A DNA stretch of 64,000 nucleotides from Nonomuraea solani (GCF_900108335.1 NZ_FNVT01000002.1:985620-1049619); one strand, 5' to 3'. Numbered from the stretch's first letter, positions 23,439 through 33,260 are shown. Notes: a model not told the origin generated them from the letters alone. Numbers and translations: made by a program.

Positions 23439-23759
23439 TCAGGCCCGTCCGAGCACCCGGTTCAGTGCCGCCTCCACCTCAGCCGACAGCCCTGGCGGCG
23501 AGGCCACCGGGCCGGCGGGGCTGAGGGGGTCGGACGAGCGGGCCAGCCGTACCGCCCCGCAGGACCGGCATTCCACCTCGCCCAACCGGCAGATCAGCGC
23601 CGTGGACGCGCAGGTCGCGCACGCGTCCAGGTCGAGGTCGTGCAGTCGTTGACAGTCCGGGCAGATCAACACCTGGGACTCGTTGCGCACCCCGCGCTGC
23701 CACGGGCTGGCGCCGCGCACCGGGTCGGTCTGCCGGGCCCCGCAGCGATAGCAGGGCAT
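23439..23759 (-). CDS. Zinc-ribbon protein, unknown function
   Basis: A 106-residue protein with four CxxC-type pairs: MPCYRCGARQ, LICPDCQRLHDLDLDACATC and VECRSCGAVR. It looks like two zinc ribbons followed by a short helical tail. There is no enzymatic motif. It may bind nucleic acid or act as a protein adaptor; this is a guess. It lies 32 bp downstream of the peroxiredoxin gene on the same strand and may share its transcript. The 259 bp between it and the ROK gene contain no gene I can support. Confidence 0.68.
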   Translation of the reverse strand: MPCYRCGARQTDPVRGASPWQRGVRNESQVLICPDCQRLHDLDLDACATCASTALICRLGEVECRSCGAVRLARSSDPLSPAGPVASPPGLSAEVEAALNRVLGRA

Positions 23760-23791
23760 CCTTCCCTCCGAAATCCGAAGTCAAGAAGAGA

Positions 23792-24256
23792 TCATGAAAT
23801 ATCGGCGAGTGCTTTCACGTAGTCGGCGATGTCGCGCGCCGCAGAGATCGGATTGACCACCGACCACCGGACCACGCCCTCGCCGTCGATGATGAAGGTC
23901 CCCCGCTGAGCGAACCCCTTCGCCTCATCGAACACACCGTACGCCCGCGCGACCTGTCCGTGTGGCCAGAAATCGGAGAGCAGGGGGAACGTGTAACCCT
24001 CACGATCCGCCCACGCACGGTGCGTGAACATGGAGTCCACGGAGACGGTCAGCACCTGCGCGCCCTCGATGGGACGCTCGCGCAGCGCCGACAGCTCGCC
24101 GTGGCAGACCCCGCTGAAGGCCAGCGGGTAGAAGACCAGCACGACCCTCGTGCCCCGGAACTGGGCGAGGCTCACCGGAGTGCCGTGCTGGTCCTGTAGC
24201 TCGAAATCCGGAGCCAGGGCACCGACCTCGGCAGGATGTGCGTTCACAGGCATCAT
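23792..24256 (-). CDS. ahpE: AhpE-type one-Cys peroxiredoxin
   Basis: A 154-residue AhpC/TSA-family protein. The peroxidatic Cys is in PLAFSGVCHGELSAL (T/S-x-x-C motif). FPLLSDFWPHGQVARAYGVF and RGTFIIDGEGVVRW match the mycobacterial AhpE subgroup closely. There is no second conserved Cys, as in AhpE. It reduces peroxides and peroxynitrite in the cytoplasm using a thiol partner. DUF3052 lies 29 bp upstream; the same pair is adjacent in M. tuberculosis (Rv2238c/Rv2239c). Confidence 0.9.
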   Translation of the reverse strand: MMPVNAHPAEVGALAPDFELQDQHGTPVSLAQFRGTRVVLVFYPLAFSGVCHGELSALRERPIEGAQVLTVSVDSMFTHRAWADREGYTFPLLSDFWPHGQVARAYGVFDEAKGFAQRGTFIIDGEGVVRWSVVNPISAARDIADYVKALADIS

Positions 24257-24285
24257 CCTGCCCTACGGCTGGCGCTCGGGCTCCC

Positions 24286-24717
24286 TTATCGGCGGCTGCC
24301 CTTCGGCGGGACGAGCCTCGTCCCGGACCAGTCGGGTGCGGCGGAGATGCTGCTCGTCTGCGAGAGACCCGCGGTAGCGGCATCCTCCCCGATGTCGCTC
24401 GGCTCCACGTGGCCGTCGCGCCCGGCCTTGGGAGTCAGCAACCAGATCTGGCCGCCGTCGGCGAGTGCTCGCATGGCGCTGGTCAGGGCGTCGAAGAGAT
24501 CTCCGTCGCCGTCGCGCCACCACAGCAGCACCACGTCGACGACGTCGTCACTCCCGTCGTCCAGCAGCTCGTTGCCGGTCAGGTCCTCGATGGAGTCGCG
24601 AAGCTCGTCGTCGACGTCCTCGTCCCAACCGATCTCCTGCACCACCTGACCCGGCTTGAGGCCGAGTCGTTCGGCCAGGCCGCGCTCGCCCTGCGCCTGA
24701 CCCGCGGTCGCGCTCAC
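24286..24717 (-). CDS. DUF3052 family protein
   Basis: A 143-residue acidic protein, GTG start with GGAGGG well placed upstream. Diagnostic blocks are LAERLGLKPGQVVQEIGWDE, VDVVLLWWRDGDGDLFDAL and GGQIWLLTPKAGRDGHVEPS. Together these identify DUF3052. The function is unknown. It precedes ahpE in an apparent two-gene operon conserved in actinobacteria, so a link to redox defence is plausible. Longer in-frame readings lack the family N-terminus. Confidence 0.88.
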   Translation of the reverse strand: MSATAGQAQGERGLAERLGLKPGQVVQEIGWDEDVDDELRDSIEDLTGNELLDDGSDDVVDVVLLWWRDGDGDLFDALTSAMRALADGGQIWLLTPKAGRDGHVEPSDIGEDAATAGLSQTSSISAAPDWSGTRLVPPKGSRR

Positions 24718-24834
24718 GTTTATCCCTCCTGCTTGAGTGGCCCCGCTTATGCGGTTTATCGCTTCGGCACAGTCCACACGCTGTGACCCTCAGTCGTCAA
24801 CGGTCGCCACGGGTACGGCCGTAGTCGGCCAGAA

Positions 24835-25242
24835 TCAATCAGACAAAAACGACAGGCGAACCTGGCGTTGCGTGTTGTCGACGTTCAGGTCCACGAGCGC
24901 CACGGACTGCCATGTGCCCAGCGCCATTCGCCCGCCCAGCACGGGGATCGTGGCGTACGGTGGGATCAGCGCGGGCATGACATGTGACCTGCCGTGGCCG
25001 CGCGAGCCGTGCGCGTGACGCCAGCGGTCGTCGGCCGGCAACAGGTCGCGCAGGGCGGCCAGCAGGTCGTCGTCGCTGCCCGAGCCAAGCTCGAGCAGGG
25101 CGACACCGGCCGTGGCGTGCGGCACGAACACGTGCAGCAGCCCGTCGTCTCCCTGCGCCCGTACGAAGTCGGCGCATGCGGCCGTGATGTCGTGCACCGT
25201 CTCTCGCGACCCGGTGGCCACGGAGATGATTTCAGATCTCAC
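24835..25242 (-). CDS. YjbQ/UPF0047 family protein
   Basis: A 135-residue protein that nearly fills the UPF0047 fold: VHDITAACADFVRAQ, GLLHVFVPHATAGVALLELG, HGRSHVMPALIPPYATIPVL and TWQSVALVDLNVDNTQRQVR. The His and Glu residues around a putative metal site are present. The family is called secondary thiamine-phosphate synthase because one member has that side activity; the true role is unclear. The GTG at 25242 gives the usual N-terminus MRSEIISVATGSRETV. The DUF1918 gene ends 9 bp upstream, so both are likely co-transcribed. Confidence 0.88.
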   Translation of the reverse strand: MRSEIISVATGSRETVHDITAACADFVRAQGDDGLLHVFVPHATAGVALLELGSGSDDDLLAALRDLLPADDRWRHAHGSRGHGRSHVMPALIPPYATIPVLGGRMALGTWQSVALVDLNVDNTQRQVRLSFLSD

Positions 25243-25251
25243 GGGCAAATC

Positions 25252-25434
25252 TTACTTAGGCACGACGACGGCATCCGGGCCGGGAAACACCAGTCCGGTG
25301 TGCCCGTCGTCGAACCTCACCATGTACGGAGGCCCGCCGTCCGGGCTGAGGACCTCCATGATTTCTCCGCGCCGGTCCCTTTCGCCAACGGTATTCCCGT
25401 GCACCAGGAGCCGGTCGCCTACCGCTGCATTCAT
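25252..25434 (-). CDS. DUF1918 family protein
   Basis: A 60-residue protein: MNAAVGDRLLVHGNTVGERD, RRGEIMEVLSPDGGPPYMVR, FDDGHTGLVFPGPDAVVVPK. This is a complete DUF1918 domain, a small SH3-like barrel found throughout actinobacteria with no proven function. The start is ambiguous: GGGAGGT abuts the ATG at 25434, and a GTG three codons upstream is in frame. Confidence 0.85.
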   Translation of the reverse strand: MNAAVGDRLLVHGNTVGERDRRGEIMEVLSPDGGPPYMVRFDDGHTGLVFPGPDAVVVPK

Positions 25435-25540
25435 ACCTCCCACATTGGTACGCCCCGAGCCGAACGAAAAGCCTGATTCGCAAGTTTTGCTCCCCCGAGA
25501 GGGGGAGGAAGAAAGATGACCAAAACGTTACGCTGCGCGG

Positions 25541-27022
25541 ATGTGGCGTTGGGGGCTGCGCGGCAAGATGGCCGCCTCGTACGTGCTCGTCACCGCGACC
25601 GCGGTACTCCTGGTCGAGGCGGTGATCGCGGGCTTCTACCTGCTCCCGCAGGCCTACGCCACCGACCTGGCGGCCGTACTGAGCGAACAAGCGGGTAACG
25701 ATACGAAAGTGCTCAATCTGGCGCTGGCCCGGATCTCCACCGCCGCCCCCGGACAGACTCCGCGCGAGCTGCTGGAGTCGGCGACGGCCGCGACGGAGGG
25801 CCGTACGGTCGCGGGCGGCGCCCGGCCGAGGCGGGAGCCGGGCCTGGCCATGCTGGCGGCGACCGTCGACACGGCCGGCGTGGTCGTCGCGAGCTCGGCG
25901 CCCGCGATCTACCCGGTGGGCGGCACGCTGGACGTCCCGCTGCCGGGCCGTGACGGCATGCCGGACCGTCCCCCGCCGGGGCGCGACGGCGCGCTGGACG
26001 TCCCCCTGCCGGAGCGCGCTCGCGAGGCCGGCACCCGGACGGGGCGGGCGACCTGGCACTTCAGTCCGGTGCTGGTCAAGGCGCCGGACCAGGCGTCGGG
26101 CTTCGACGTGATCGGATACGTCTACCTGCAGGTGCCGGCCGGCACCGTGATCACCCCGGCGCCGTGGCCCATGCTGGTGCCGGCGGCGCTGGTGCTGGCG
26201 CTGGTGGTGCCGGTCGGGCTGGTGTTCGGCCTGCTCAGCACGCGCAGGCTGACGAGCAGGGTACGCCGCCTGGCGGGCGTCACGACGGCGGTGGCGGCCG
26301 GCGACTTCCGCCCGCGGATCCCCGTCACGGGGGCCGACGAGGTCAGCACGCTGGAGCAGTCGGTCAACGCCATGGCCGACCGCCTCGGCGCGGCGGTGGC
26401 GGCGGCCACGGCGACCGCGCACGCCGAGGCGCGCCAGGCCGAGCGCGGCAGGATCGCCAGAGAGCTGCACGACTCGATCTCGCAGGACCTGTTCTCGCTG
26501 AGCCTGCTGGCCTCGGGCATGCGCAGGGCGGCACCTGACTCCGTACAGGAACAGGCCGAGTCGATGGAGCGCACGGCCGCCCGCGCGATGCGCGAGATGC
26601 AGGCGCTGCTGCTGGAGCTGCGCCCGGTGGCGCTGGAGGACGCGGGCCTGCTGCCCGCGCTCGACGAGCTGTGCCACGCCTACGAGGAGCGCCTGGGCAT
26701 CGCGGTCGAGGCCGTGCTGGCGGAGGTCGCGCTGCCGCCCCAGGCCGAGCACGCGGTGCTGCGGCTGGTGCAGGAGGCGCTCGGCAACGCGGTCAAGCAC
26801 GCGAACCCCACCAGGATCGAGGTACGTCTGAGCGCCCGCGACGGCGTGGTCACCGTGTCGGTGTGCGACGACGGCACCGGCTTCGACCCGGCGGGCCCGG
26901 CCACCCGGCACGGAATGGGGCTGAAGCTGATGCGGGAGCGGGTCACGGAGCTCGGCGGCGGGCTGGAGGTCCGCAGCGGCGAAGGGGGTACCACGGTGAC
27001 GGCGACGGTACGGCCGGCATGA
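25541..27022 (+). CDS. Sensor histidine kinase, NarL/LiaS type
   Basis: A 493-residue membrane sensor. Helix 1 spans residues ~11-35. An extracytoplasmic domain of ~165 residues ends in a Pro/Arg repeat (LPGRDGMPDRPPPGRDG). Helix 2 spans ~206-232, with a HAMP domain at ~233-285. The HisKA_3 dimerisation helix has its phospho-accepting His310 in RIARELHDSISQDLF, and an HATPase_c domain follows (EALGNAVKHANPTRIEVRL; DDGTGFDP; GMGLKLMRERV). It autophosphorylates and passes phosphate to the response regulator, whose start codon overlaps its stop. The signal is unknown; the linker repeat suggests a flexible stalk. Confidence 0.92.
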   Translation: MWRWGLRGKMAASYVLVTATAVLLVEAVIAGFYLLPQAYATDLAAVLSEQAGNDTKVLNLALARISTAAPGQTPRELLESATAATEGRTVAGGARPRREPGLAMLAATVDTAGVVVASSAPAIYPVGGTLDVPLPGRDGMPDRPPPGRDGALDVPLPERAREAGTRTGRATWHFSPVLVKAPDQASGFDVIGYVYLQVPAGTVITPAPWPMLVPAALVLALVVPVGLVFGLLSTRRLTSRVRRLAGVTTAVAAGDFRPRIPVTGADEVSTLEQSVNAMADRLGAAVAAATATAHAEARQAERGRIARELHDSISQDLFSLSLLASGMRRAAPDSVQEQAESMERTAARAMREMQALLLELRPVALEDAGLLPALDELCHAYEERLGIAVEAVLAEVALPPQAEHAVLRLVQEALGNAVKHANPTRIEVRLSARDGVVTVSVCDDGTGFDPAGPATRHGMGLKLMRERVTELGGGLEVRSGEGGTTVTATVRPA

Positions 27023-27648
27023 CGATCAGGGTGCTCATCGTGGACGACCACGAGGTGGTCAGGCAGGGCCTGCGGTTCGTCCTCGATCAGGAGGACGGCA
27101 TCGAGGTCGTGGGCGAGAGCGGCGACGGGGAGGGCGCGCTGCGCGCGGTCGAGGCGCTGCGGCCCGACGTGATGCTGCTCGACCTCGTCATGCCCGGCGT
27201 GGACGGCCTGGGGGTGCTGGAACGGCTGCCTGAGGAGCGGCCGGCGGTGATCGTGCTGAGCTCGTTCCAGGAGGACGACAGGGTGGTGGCGGCGGTACGG
27301 CTGGGCGCGCTGTCGTACCTCTCCAAGACCTCGGCCGTCGACCGCCTGGTCGAGGCGGTGCGCGCGGCCGCGCGCGGCGACGGCGTGCTGGCGCCGGGCA
27401 TCGCGGCGCTGCTGCTCGGCAGGGTGCGGCGGCCCCTCGACACGCTGACCCCGAGAGAGCGCGAGGTGCTCGCCGCGCTGGCCAGAGGGCGCTCGAACGC
27501 CGAGATCGCCAGAGACCTGCGCATGGGCAGGGAGACGGTCAAGTCGCACGTCTCCAGCGTCCTGGCCAAGCTCGGCGTGGCCGACCGCACCCAGGCCGCG
27601 ATCTACGCGCTCCAGCAGGGCCTGGTGCCGCTCGACGAGGCACTCTGA
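27019..27648 (+). CDS. NarL/FixJ-family response regulator
   Basis: A 209-residue protein with a receiver domain (acidic pocket VLIVDDHEVV; phospho-acceptor Asp in VMLLDLVMPGVDGLGV; switch Ser in VIVLSSFQE; Lys in SYLSKTSAVD) and a LuxR-type HTH (LTPREREVLAALARGRSNAE, ETVKSHVSSVLAKLGVADRT). The ATG overlaps the kinase stop (ATGA), so it is the cognate partner. It binds DNA as a dimer after phosphorylation. Target genes are not evident. Confidence 0.93.
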   Translation: MTIRVLIVDDHEVVRQGLRFVLDQEDGIEVVGESGDGEGALRAVEALRPDVMLLDLVMPGVDGLGVLERLPEERPAVIVLSSFQEDDRVVAAVRLGALSYLSKTSAVDRLVEAVRAAARGDGVLAPGIAALLLGRVRRPLDTLTPREREVLAALARGRSNAEIARDLRMGRETVKSHVSSVLAKLGVADRTQAAIYALQQGLVPLDEAL

Positions 27649-27985
27649 GGCCCGCGCCGAGCAGGCTCGGGACACGACGGCTAGACTCGCCCGCCGCGAG
27701 TGAGATTCCTCCCCCTCGGGGGAGGTTACGGCTACGGAGGCGGCATCCCGGGCGTCAAGGCATTCGAGCGAAATTTCGTTCGTTTTCCCGTCTTGTTAAA
27801 TTGACCCCAGGATGTAACCTTTGTGGGCAATTCGTCCTACCATCGGTGGTCTAGGCCATCGTAGATGGCCCTGCCAGCAGGGACACTCTGGTTACTGGCT
27901 AGTAGAGATGCGTTTTCTACGGCTAGCGACCAGGATGGAAGGCGACCCAGACCAGACATCAGTCCATCTCGGAAGGCGAGACCCA
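27649..27985. other. Intergenic region with two hairpins upstream of aceE
   Basis: 337 bp without a gene. A 7-bp stem (CCTCCCC / GGGGAGG, 27708-27725) is followed by CGAGCGA / TCGTTCG (27765-27782) and a TTTT run, probably terminators of the two-component operon. The rest (TTGACC at 27801 and an AT-richer stretch) presumably holds the aceE promoter. I cannot assign -10 and -35 boxes with confidence. Confidence 0.55.
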
Positions 27986-30733
27986 GTGGCTTCCGGACGC
28001 CAGCGATTCTCGATCATCAGCGACGGCCTACCCAGCCAGCTGCCTGATGTCGATCCCAGCGAGACCAACGAGTGGCTCGAGTCTCTCGACAACGTCGTCA
28101 AGACCGAAGGCCGCACCAGAGCCCGCTACCTGATGCTCCGCATGCTGGAGCGGGCCCGCGAGCACCAGGTCGGCGTGCCGGGCCTGCGCAGCACCGACTA
28201 CATCAACACGATCCCGCCGGAGCGCGAGCCCTGGTTCCCCGGCGACGAGCACGTCGAGCGCCGCATCCGCGCCTACATCCGCTGGAACGCGGCCATCATG
28301 GTGACCCGGGCCAACGCCCGCACCAACGTGGGCGGCCACATCGCCACCTACGCCTCGGCCGCCTCGCTCTACGAGGTGGGCTTCAACCACTTCTTCCGCG
28401 GCAAGGACCACGGCGAGTCGGGCGACCAGGTCTTCTTCCAGGGCCACGCCGCGCCGGGCATCTACGCCCGCGCCTTCCTGGAGGGCCGGCTCAACGAGGC
28501 CCAGCTCGACGCCTTCCGCCAGGAGCTGTCGCACGGTTTCCACGGGCTGCCCTCCTACCCGCACCCGCGGCTCATGCCCGATTTCTGGGAGTTCCCGACG
28601 GTCTCCATGGGCCTGGGCCCGATCGGCGCGATCTACCAGGCGCGGTTCAACCGCTACCTGCTCAACCGGCAGATCAAGGACACCAGCCGCAGCCACGTCT
28701 GGGCGTTCCTGGGCGACGGCGAGATGGACGAGCCCGAGTCGCTCGGCGCGATCGGCCTGGCCTCGCGTGAGGAGCTCGACAACCTCACCTTCGTGATCAA
28801 CTGCAACCTGCAGCGCCTCGACGGCCCGGTACGCGGCAACGGCAAGATCATCCAGGAGCTGGAGTCCTACTTCCGCGGCGCCGGCTGGAACGTGATCAAG
28901 GTCGTGTGGGGCCGCGACTGGGACCCGCTGCTGGCGGCCGACGTCGACGGCGTGCTGGTCAACCAGATGAACACGACGCCCGACGGCCAATTCCAGACCT
29001 ACTCGGTCGAGTCCGGCGGCTACATCCGCGACAACTTCTTCGGCGGCGACCCGCGCCTGCGCAAGATGGTCGAGCACCTCAACGACGACGACATCCGCAA
29101 GCTGTCGCGCGGCGGGCACGACTACCGCAAGGTCTACGCGGCCTTCAAGGCGGCCCGCGAGCACGTCGGCCAGCCGACGGTGATCCTCGCCCAGACCATC
29201 AAGGGCTGGACACTGGGCAAGGACTTCGAGGCGCGCAACGCCACGCACCAGATGAAGAAGCTCACCAAGGCCGAGCTGAAGGAGTTCCGCGACCGGCTCT
29301 ACCTGCCGATCCCGGACTCCGCTCTCGAAGGCGACCTGCCGCCCTACTTCCACCCGGGCGAGAACGACCCCGAGATCCAGTACATGAAGGAGCGCCGCGC
29401 GGCCATGGGCGGCGTGCTGCCCAAGCGCGTCATGCGCGCCAAGCCGGTCAAGCTGCCCGGCGACGAGGTCTACGGCTCGTTCGCCAAGGGCTCCGGCAAG
29501 CAGCAGGTCGCCACCACGATGGCGTTCGTGCGCCTGCTCAAGGACCTCATGCGCGACAAGGAGATCGGCCACCGGTTCGTGCCGATCATCCCTGACGAGG
29601 CCCGCACGTTCGGTCTCGACGCCATGTTCCCGACGGCGAAGATCTACTCCCCGCACGGCCAGACCTACGAGGCCGTCGACAGGGAGCTGCTGCTGTCGTA
29701 CAAGGAGGCGGTGCAGGGGCAGATCCTGCACGAGGGCATCAGCGAGTCGGGCTCGATGGCCTCCGCCATCGCGGCCGGCACGGCCTACGCCACGCACGGC
29801 GAGCACATGATCCCGATCTACATCTTCTACTCGATGTTCGGGTGGCAGCGCACCGGCGACCAGATGTGGCAGATGGGCGACCAGATGGGGCGCGGCTTCC
29901 TGCTCGGCGCCACCGCCGGCCGCACCACGCTCAACGGCGAGGGCCTGCAGCACGAGGACGGCCACACGCCGCTCATCGCCTCGACCAACCCGGCCGCGGT
30001 CTCCTACGACCCGTCCTGGGCGTTCGAGGTGGCCCACATCGTCAAGGACGGCCTGCGGAGGATGTACGGCGACCAGCCGGAGGACATCTTCTACTACCTG
30101 ACCGTCTACAACGAGCCCTACCTGCAGCCCGCCCAGCCGGCCGACATCGACGTGCAGGGCCTGCTCAAGGGCCTGTACAAGTTCGCCGACGGCCCGCAGA
30201 CGCAGGGCCCGAAGGCCAACATCCTGTCCTCGGGCGTGGCCGGCCCGTGGGCGATGGAGGCGCAGCGGCTGCTGGCCGAGGACTGGGGCGTGTCGGCGAC
30301 CGTGTGGTCGGCGACGTCATGGTCCGAGCTGCGCCGCGACGGGCTGGCGGCCGAGGAGCACAACCTGCTCAACCCCGACGCCGAGCAGCGCGTCCCCTAC
30401 GTCACCCAGGCGCTCTCCGGGGCGCAGGGTCCGTTCGTGGGCGTCAGCGACTACATGAAGGCCGTCCAGGACCAGATCGCGCAGTGGGTGCCGGGTGACT
30501 GGTCCTCGCTGGGCACCGACGGGTTCGGCCTGTCCGACACCCGCTCGGCGCTGCGCCGCCACTTCCACGTGGACGCCGCCTCGATCACGCTGGCCGTGCT
30601 GACCAGCCTGGTCAAGCGGGGCGAGCTGGACGGCGAGGTGCTGCGCGAGGCCATCGCCCGCTACCACCTCAAGAACGGCGTCACCGAGGCCGGCGGCGCG
30701 GAGAGCAACGACACCCAGTCCATGGGCGTCTGA
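27986..30733 (+). CDS. aceE: Pyruvate dehydrogenase E1 component (homodimeric)
   Basis: A 915-residue thiamine-diphosphate enzyme, the usual length of homodimeric E1p. The ThDP motif [20 protein letters not shown] runs to [17 protein letters not shown]. Other family landmarks are [60 protein letters not shown] and [16 protein letters not shown]. It decarboxylates pyruvate and hands the acetyl group to the lipoyl E2 to give acetyl-CoA. The GTG at 27986 ([20 protein letters not shown]) with GGAAGG upstream is chosen; a longer reading to 27821 adds non-family sequence. A strong terminator follows. Confidence 0.96.
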   Translation: MASGRQRFSIISDGLPSQLPDVDPSETNEWLESLDNVVKTEGRTRARYLMLRMLERAREHQVGVPGLRSTDYINTIPPEREPWFPGDEHVERRIRAYIRWNAAIMVTRANARTNVGGHIATYASAASLYEVGFNHFFRGKDHGESGDQVFFQGHAAPGIYARAFLEGRLNEAQLDAFRQELSHGFHGLPSYPHPRLMPDFWEFPTVSMGLGPIGAIYQARFNRYLLNRQIKDTSRSHVWAFLGDGEMDEPESLGAIGLASREELDNLTFVINCNLQRLDGPVRGNGKIIQELESYFRGAGWNVIKVVWGRDWDPLLAADVDGVLVNQMNTTPDGQFQTYSVESGGYIRDNFFGGDPRLRKMVEHLNDDDIRKLSRGGHDYRKVYAAFKAAREHVGQPTVILAQTIKGWTLGKDFEARNATHQMKKLTKAELKEFRDRLYLPIPDSALEGDLPPYFHPGENDPEIQYMKERRAAMGGVLPKRVMRAKPVKLPGDEVYGSFAKGSGKQQVATTMAFVRLLKDLMRDKEIGHRFVPIIPDEARTFGLDAMFPTAKIYSPHGQTYEAVDRELLLSYKEAVQGQILHEGISESGSMASAIAAGTAYATHGEHMIPIYIFYSMFGWQRTGDQMWQMGDQMGRGFLLGATAGRTTLNGEGLQHEDGHTPLIASTNPAAVSYDPSWAFEVAHIVKDGLRRMYGDQPEDIFYYLTVYNEPYLQPAQPADIDVQGLLKGLYKFADGPQTQGPKANILSSGVAGPWAMEAQRLLAEDWGVSATVWSATSWSELRRDGLAAEEHNLLNPDAEQRVPYVTQALSGAQGPFVGVSDYMKAVQDQIAQWVPGDWSSLGTDGFGLSDTRSALRRHFHVDAASITLAVLTSLVKRGELDGEVLREAIARYHLKNGVTEAGGAESNDTQSMGV

Positions 30734-30749
30734 GCCGTCATCCGATAGG

Positions 30750-30783
30750 GGCGCTCCCGCGAATCACTCTTCGCGGGAGCGCC
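30750..30783 (+). terminator. Intrinsic terminator after aceE
   Basis: A perfect 14-bp stem (GGCGCTCCCGCGAA and complement) with a 6-nt loop TCACTC. Confidence 0.85.
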
Positions 30784-30934
30784 GTCATGTCAGCGTCGCC
30801 ATGACCGGCCTTCCGCGCCTTGGCCCGTGAGGCGGCACGTTCAGGAGGGGTACGTGCCGCCTCACCCAGGTTTGGTGCAGGGTCACGTATTGTGGGCACT
30901 ACTTCCCCCTGAGATCCGTGAGGGGAAGTTTCGT

Positions 30935-32431
30935 ATGCGTCGCGTCCTTGCCGCAGCCCTGCTCGTGGCGGCCGCCGGGTGCTCCACCGCACCCGCCGAG
31001 CCGGCTTCGCAGTCCACCGCAGAACCGGACAAGATCGCCTGGGGGCCGTGCACCGACCTGAAGCGCCCCGACGGTGAGCCGCCGGCCCGCCAGGACGCCT
31101 CCGTACGCTGCGGCAAGCTCGCGGTTCCCCTCGACTACGCCAAGCCCGACGGCGAGCGGCTGGACCTGGCGCTCATCAAGCTGCCGGCCACCGGCAAGGC
31201 CAAGCGGCTGGGCTCGGTGGTGTTCAACTTCGGCGGCCCCGGCGCCTCCGGCGTCGACACGCTCGACCAGGCCGCCAAGATGCTCACCACGCTGCGCGCC
31301 CGCTACGACCTGGTCAGCTTCGACCCGCGCGGCGTCGAGCGCAGCTCCGGCGTGCGCTGCGGCGACGGGGCCGCGATGGACCGGTTCACCTCGCTGGACA
31401 CGCTCCCCAACGACGACGAGACGCAGCGGGCGATCGAGGCGGCCAACAAGGAGTTCGCCAAGCTCTGCCAGCAGAACTCCGGCAAGATCCTCCCCCACAT
31501 CGGCACCGTGAACGCCGCCCGCGACATGGACCGCATCCGCGCCGCCGTGGGCGACGCCAAGCTCAACTACGTCGGCATGTCGTACGGCACCCAGCTCGGC
31601 GGCGTCTACGCCACCCAATACCCGAAGAACGTGGGCCGCATGGTCCTCGACGCGCCCCTCGACCCCACGGTCACGTTCGAGCAGCGCACGCTGGCCCAGA
31701 CGCGCGGCTTCCAGAAGGCGTACGAGAGCTTCCTGCGCGCGTGCGTCAAGGGCGCCTGCCCCGTCGGCCAAGACCAGGCCACCGCCAACGCCAACGTCGG
31801 GAAGCTGATGAACCGGCTCGCCGGCAAGCCCCTGCAGGTCAACGGCCGGGAGCTGACCCAGGGCCTGGCCTCCACCGGGGTGGCCGCCGCGCTCTACTCC
31901 GAGCTCACCTGGCCGTTCCTGGAGCAGGCGCTCGGCGAGGCGCTCAAGGGGCGGGGCGAGGCGCTGATGTACCTCGCCGACTCCTACACCGGGCGCAGCG
32001 AGGACGGCACCTACTCCACGCAGATGACCAGCTTCCCGGCCATCACCTGCGTCGACACCGCCGAACGGCCCGACGAGGCGTCGCTGCGGCGCACCGAGGC
32101 GGCCGCGCTGAAGATCTCGCCGCTGTTCGGCAGCGAGGGGTCGGGCGGGCTGTGCCGGGTGTGGCCGGCCAAGGGCAGTGACGAGGCGCGGCGGGTGGAC
32201 GCCACCGGGTCGGCGCCGATCCTGGTGGTGGGCGGCAAGGGCGACCCGGCCACGCCGTACGAGTGGGCGCCCAAGCTGACGGCTCAGCTCAAGACCGCGA
32301 CGCTGGTGACGTACCAGGGCGAGGGGCACGGGGCGTACCTGTCGGGCAGCAAGTGCGTGCAGGGGCTGGTGGACTCGTACCTGGTCGACGGCAAGATGCC
32401 CGAGCGGGGCGCCACCTGCCCGGCGGCCTAA
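30935..32431 (+). CDS. Secreted lipoprotein, TAP-type alpha/beta hydrolase
   Basis: A 498-residue protein with a lipoprotein signal (MRRVLAAALLVAAAGCSTAP, Cys16). The alpha/beta-hydrolase core has the oxyanion region VVFNFGGPGASGVDTL, nucleophile Ser in YVGMSYGTQLGG, Asp in VVGGKGDPATPYEWA and His in QGEGHGAYLSG. The C-terminal block belongs to the TAP-like domain of Streptomyces tripeptidyl aminopeptidases. It is probably a membrane-anchored peptidase or esterase outside the cell. GAGGGGA precedes the ATG. The stop is followed directly by a 14-bp tandem repeat. Confidence 0.88.
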   Translation: MRRVLAAALLVAAAGCSTAPAEPASQSTAEPDKIAWGPCTDLKRPDGEPPARQDASVRCGKLAVPLDYAKPDGERLDLALIKLPATGKAKRLGSVVFNFGGPGASGVDTLDQAAKMLTTLRARYDLVSFDPRGVERSSGVRCGDGAAMDRFTSLDTLPNDDETQRAIEAANKEFAKLCQQNSGKILPHIGTVNAARDMDRIRAAVGDAKLNYVGMSYGTQLGGVYATQYPKNVGRMVLDAPLDPTVTFEQRTLAQTRGFQKAYESFLRACVKGACPVGQDQATANANVGKLMNRLAGKPLQVNGRELTQGLASTGVAAALYSELTWPFLEQALGEALKGRGEALMYLADSYTGRSEDGTYSTQMTSFPAITCVDTAERPDEASLRRTEAAALKISPLFGSEGSGGLCRVWPAKGSDEARRVDATGSAPILVVGGKGDPATPYEWAPKLTAQLKTATLVTYQGEGHGAYLSGSKCVQGLVDSYLVDGKMPERGATCPAA

Positions 32432-32432
32432 C

Positions 32433-32502
32433 CTGAGCGGCCCTGTCTGAGCGGTCCGGTCTGAGCGGCCCTGTCTGAGCGGTCCGGTCTGGGCGGCCTA
32501 GT
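32433..32502. repeat. 14-bp tandem repeat, five copies
   Basis: Units alternate CTGAGCGGCCCTGT and CTGAGCGGTCCGGT (two of each), then a variant CTGGGCGGCCTAGT. The array fills the gap between two genes and ends 10 bp before the next GTG start. Confidence 0.9.
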
Positions 32503-32511
32503 CTGGGGCGG

Positions 32512-33249
32512 GTGACGGACTACCACTCGCAGATCCAGACGGAGGCCGCGCGGCTGGCGGCCCTGGCGGGCGACCTGTCCGTCCCGGTGCCCACGTGCCC
32601 GGGATGGACGCTCGCCGAGCTCATCACCCATGTCGGCCAGACCCACCGCTGGGCGACGCACGTCCTGCGCAACCAGGTGCGGGAGCGGATCTGGTCACGG
32701 CAGGTGCCCGGTGACCTGGCCGAGGGCGAGAACGGCGACGCCGACTGGCTCGCGGCGGGGGCCGCCGAACTGCTGGAGACCCTGCGCGCCACCGACCCGT
32801 CGATGACCGTGTGGACGTGGGGGCCGGACGAGCGGGCGTCCTGGTGGCCCCGCCGGATCCTCTTCGAGCTGGTGATTCACCGGGCCGACGCGGAGCTCGC
32901 GCTCGGCGCCGACCCGGCCATCCCCGCGGAGACCGCGATCGACGGCGTCGAGGAGTTCCTGCACAACCTGCCGCACGCCGCCTGGGTGACCCGGCGGCTG
33001 GCGGAGCTCGGCGCGGAGGGGGCCACGATCCACCTCCACGCGAACGACGCCGACGGCGAGTGGACCATCACTCAGGGCCCCGCCGGGAAGATCACATGGG
33101 CGCGCGGCCACGCCAAGGGCGACGTGGCCGTGCAGGGCCCCGTGGCGGACCTGCTGCTCCTGCTCTACGGCCGGCGCTCCCCCGACGCGCTGACCGTCTA
33201 CGGCGACCGGGCCCTCCTGGACCGCTGGCTGGCCGCCGCGGCGTTCTGA
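32512..33249 (+). CDS. Maleylpyruvate-isomerase-N-domain (DinB-like) protein
   Basis: A 245-residue protein of the actinobacterial TIGR03083-type family. An N-terminal four-helix MDMPI domain (DLSVPVPTCPGWTLAELITH, VGQTHRWATHVL; residues ~1-150) with metal-ligand His residues is followed by an SCP2-like C-terminal domain ending GDRALLDRWLAAAAF. Mycothiol-dependent isomerases share this fold; most family members have no known substrate. The GTG at 32512 lies just after the tandem repeat, which occupies the place of the ribosome-binding site. Confidence 0.8.
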   Translation: MTDYHSQIQTEAARLAALAGDLSVPVPTCPGWTLAELITHVGQTHRWATHVLRNQVRERIWSRQVPGDLAEGENGDADWLAAGAAELLETLRATDPSMTVWTWGPDERASWWPRRILFELVIHRADAELALGADPAIPAETAIDGVEEFLHNLPHAAWVTRRLAELGAEGATIHLHANDADGEWTITQGPAGKITWARGHAKGDVAVQGPVADLLLLLYGRRSPDALTVYGDRALLDRWLAAAAF

Positions 33250-33260
33250 AACCGTCTTCT

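Noticed and set aside
27801..27830. -35/-10 promoter for aceE from TTGACC
   Set aside because: No acceptable -10 hexamer at 16-18 bp spacing could be found.
28028..30037. 669-codon minus-strand open frame over aceE
   Set aside because: Antisense shadow of aceE with no domain signature.
30899..32329. 476-codon minus-strand open frame over the TAP-type hydrolase
   Set aside because: Antisense shadow; the plus-strand product has full hydrolase motifs and a signal peptide.
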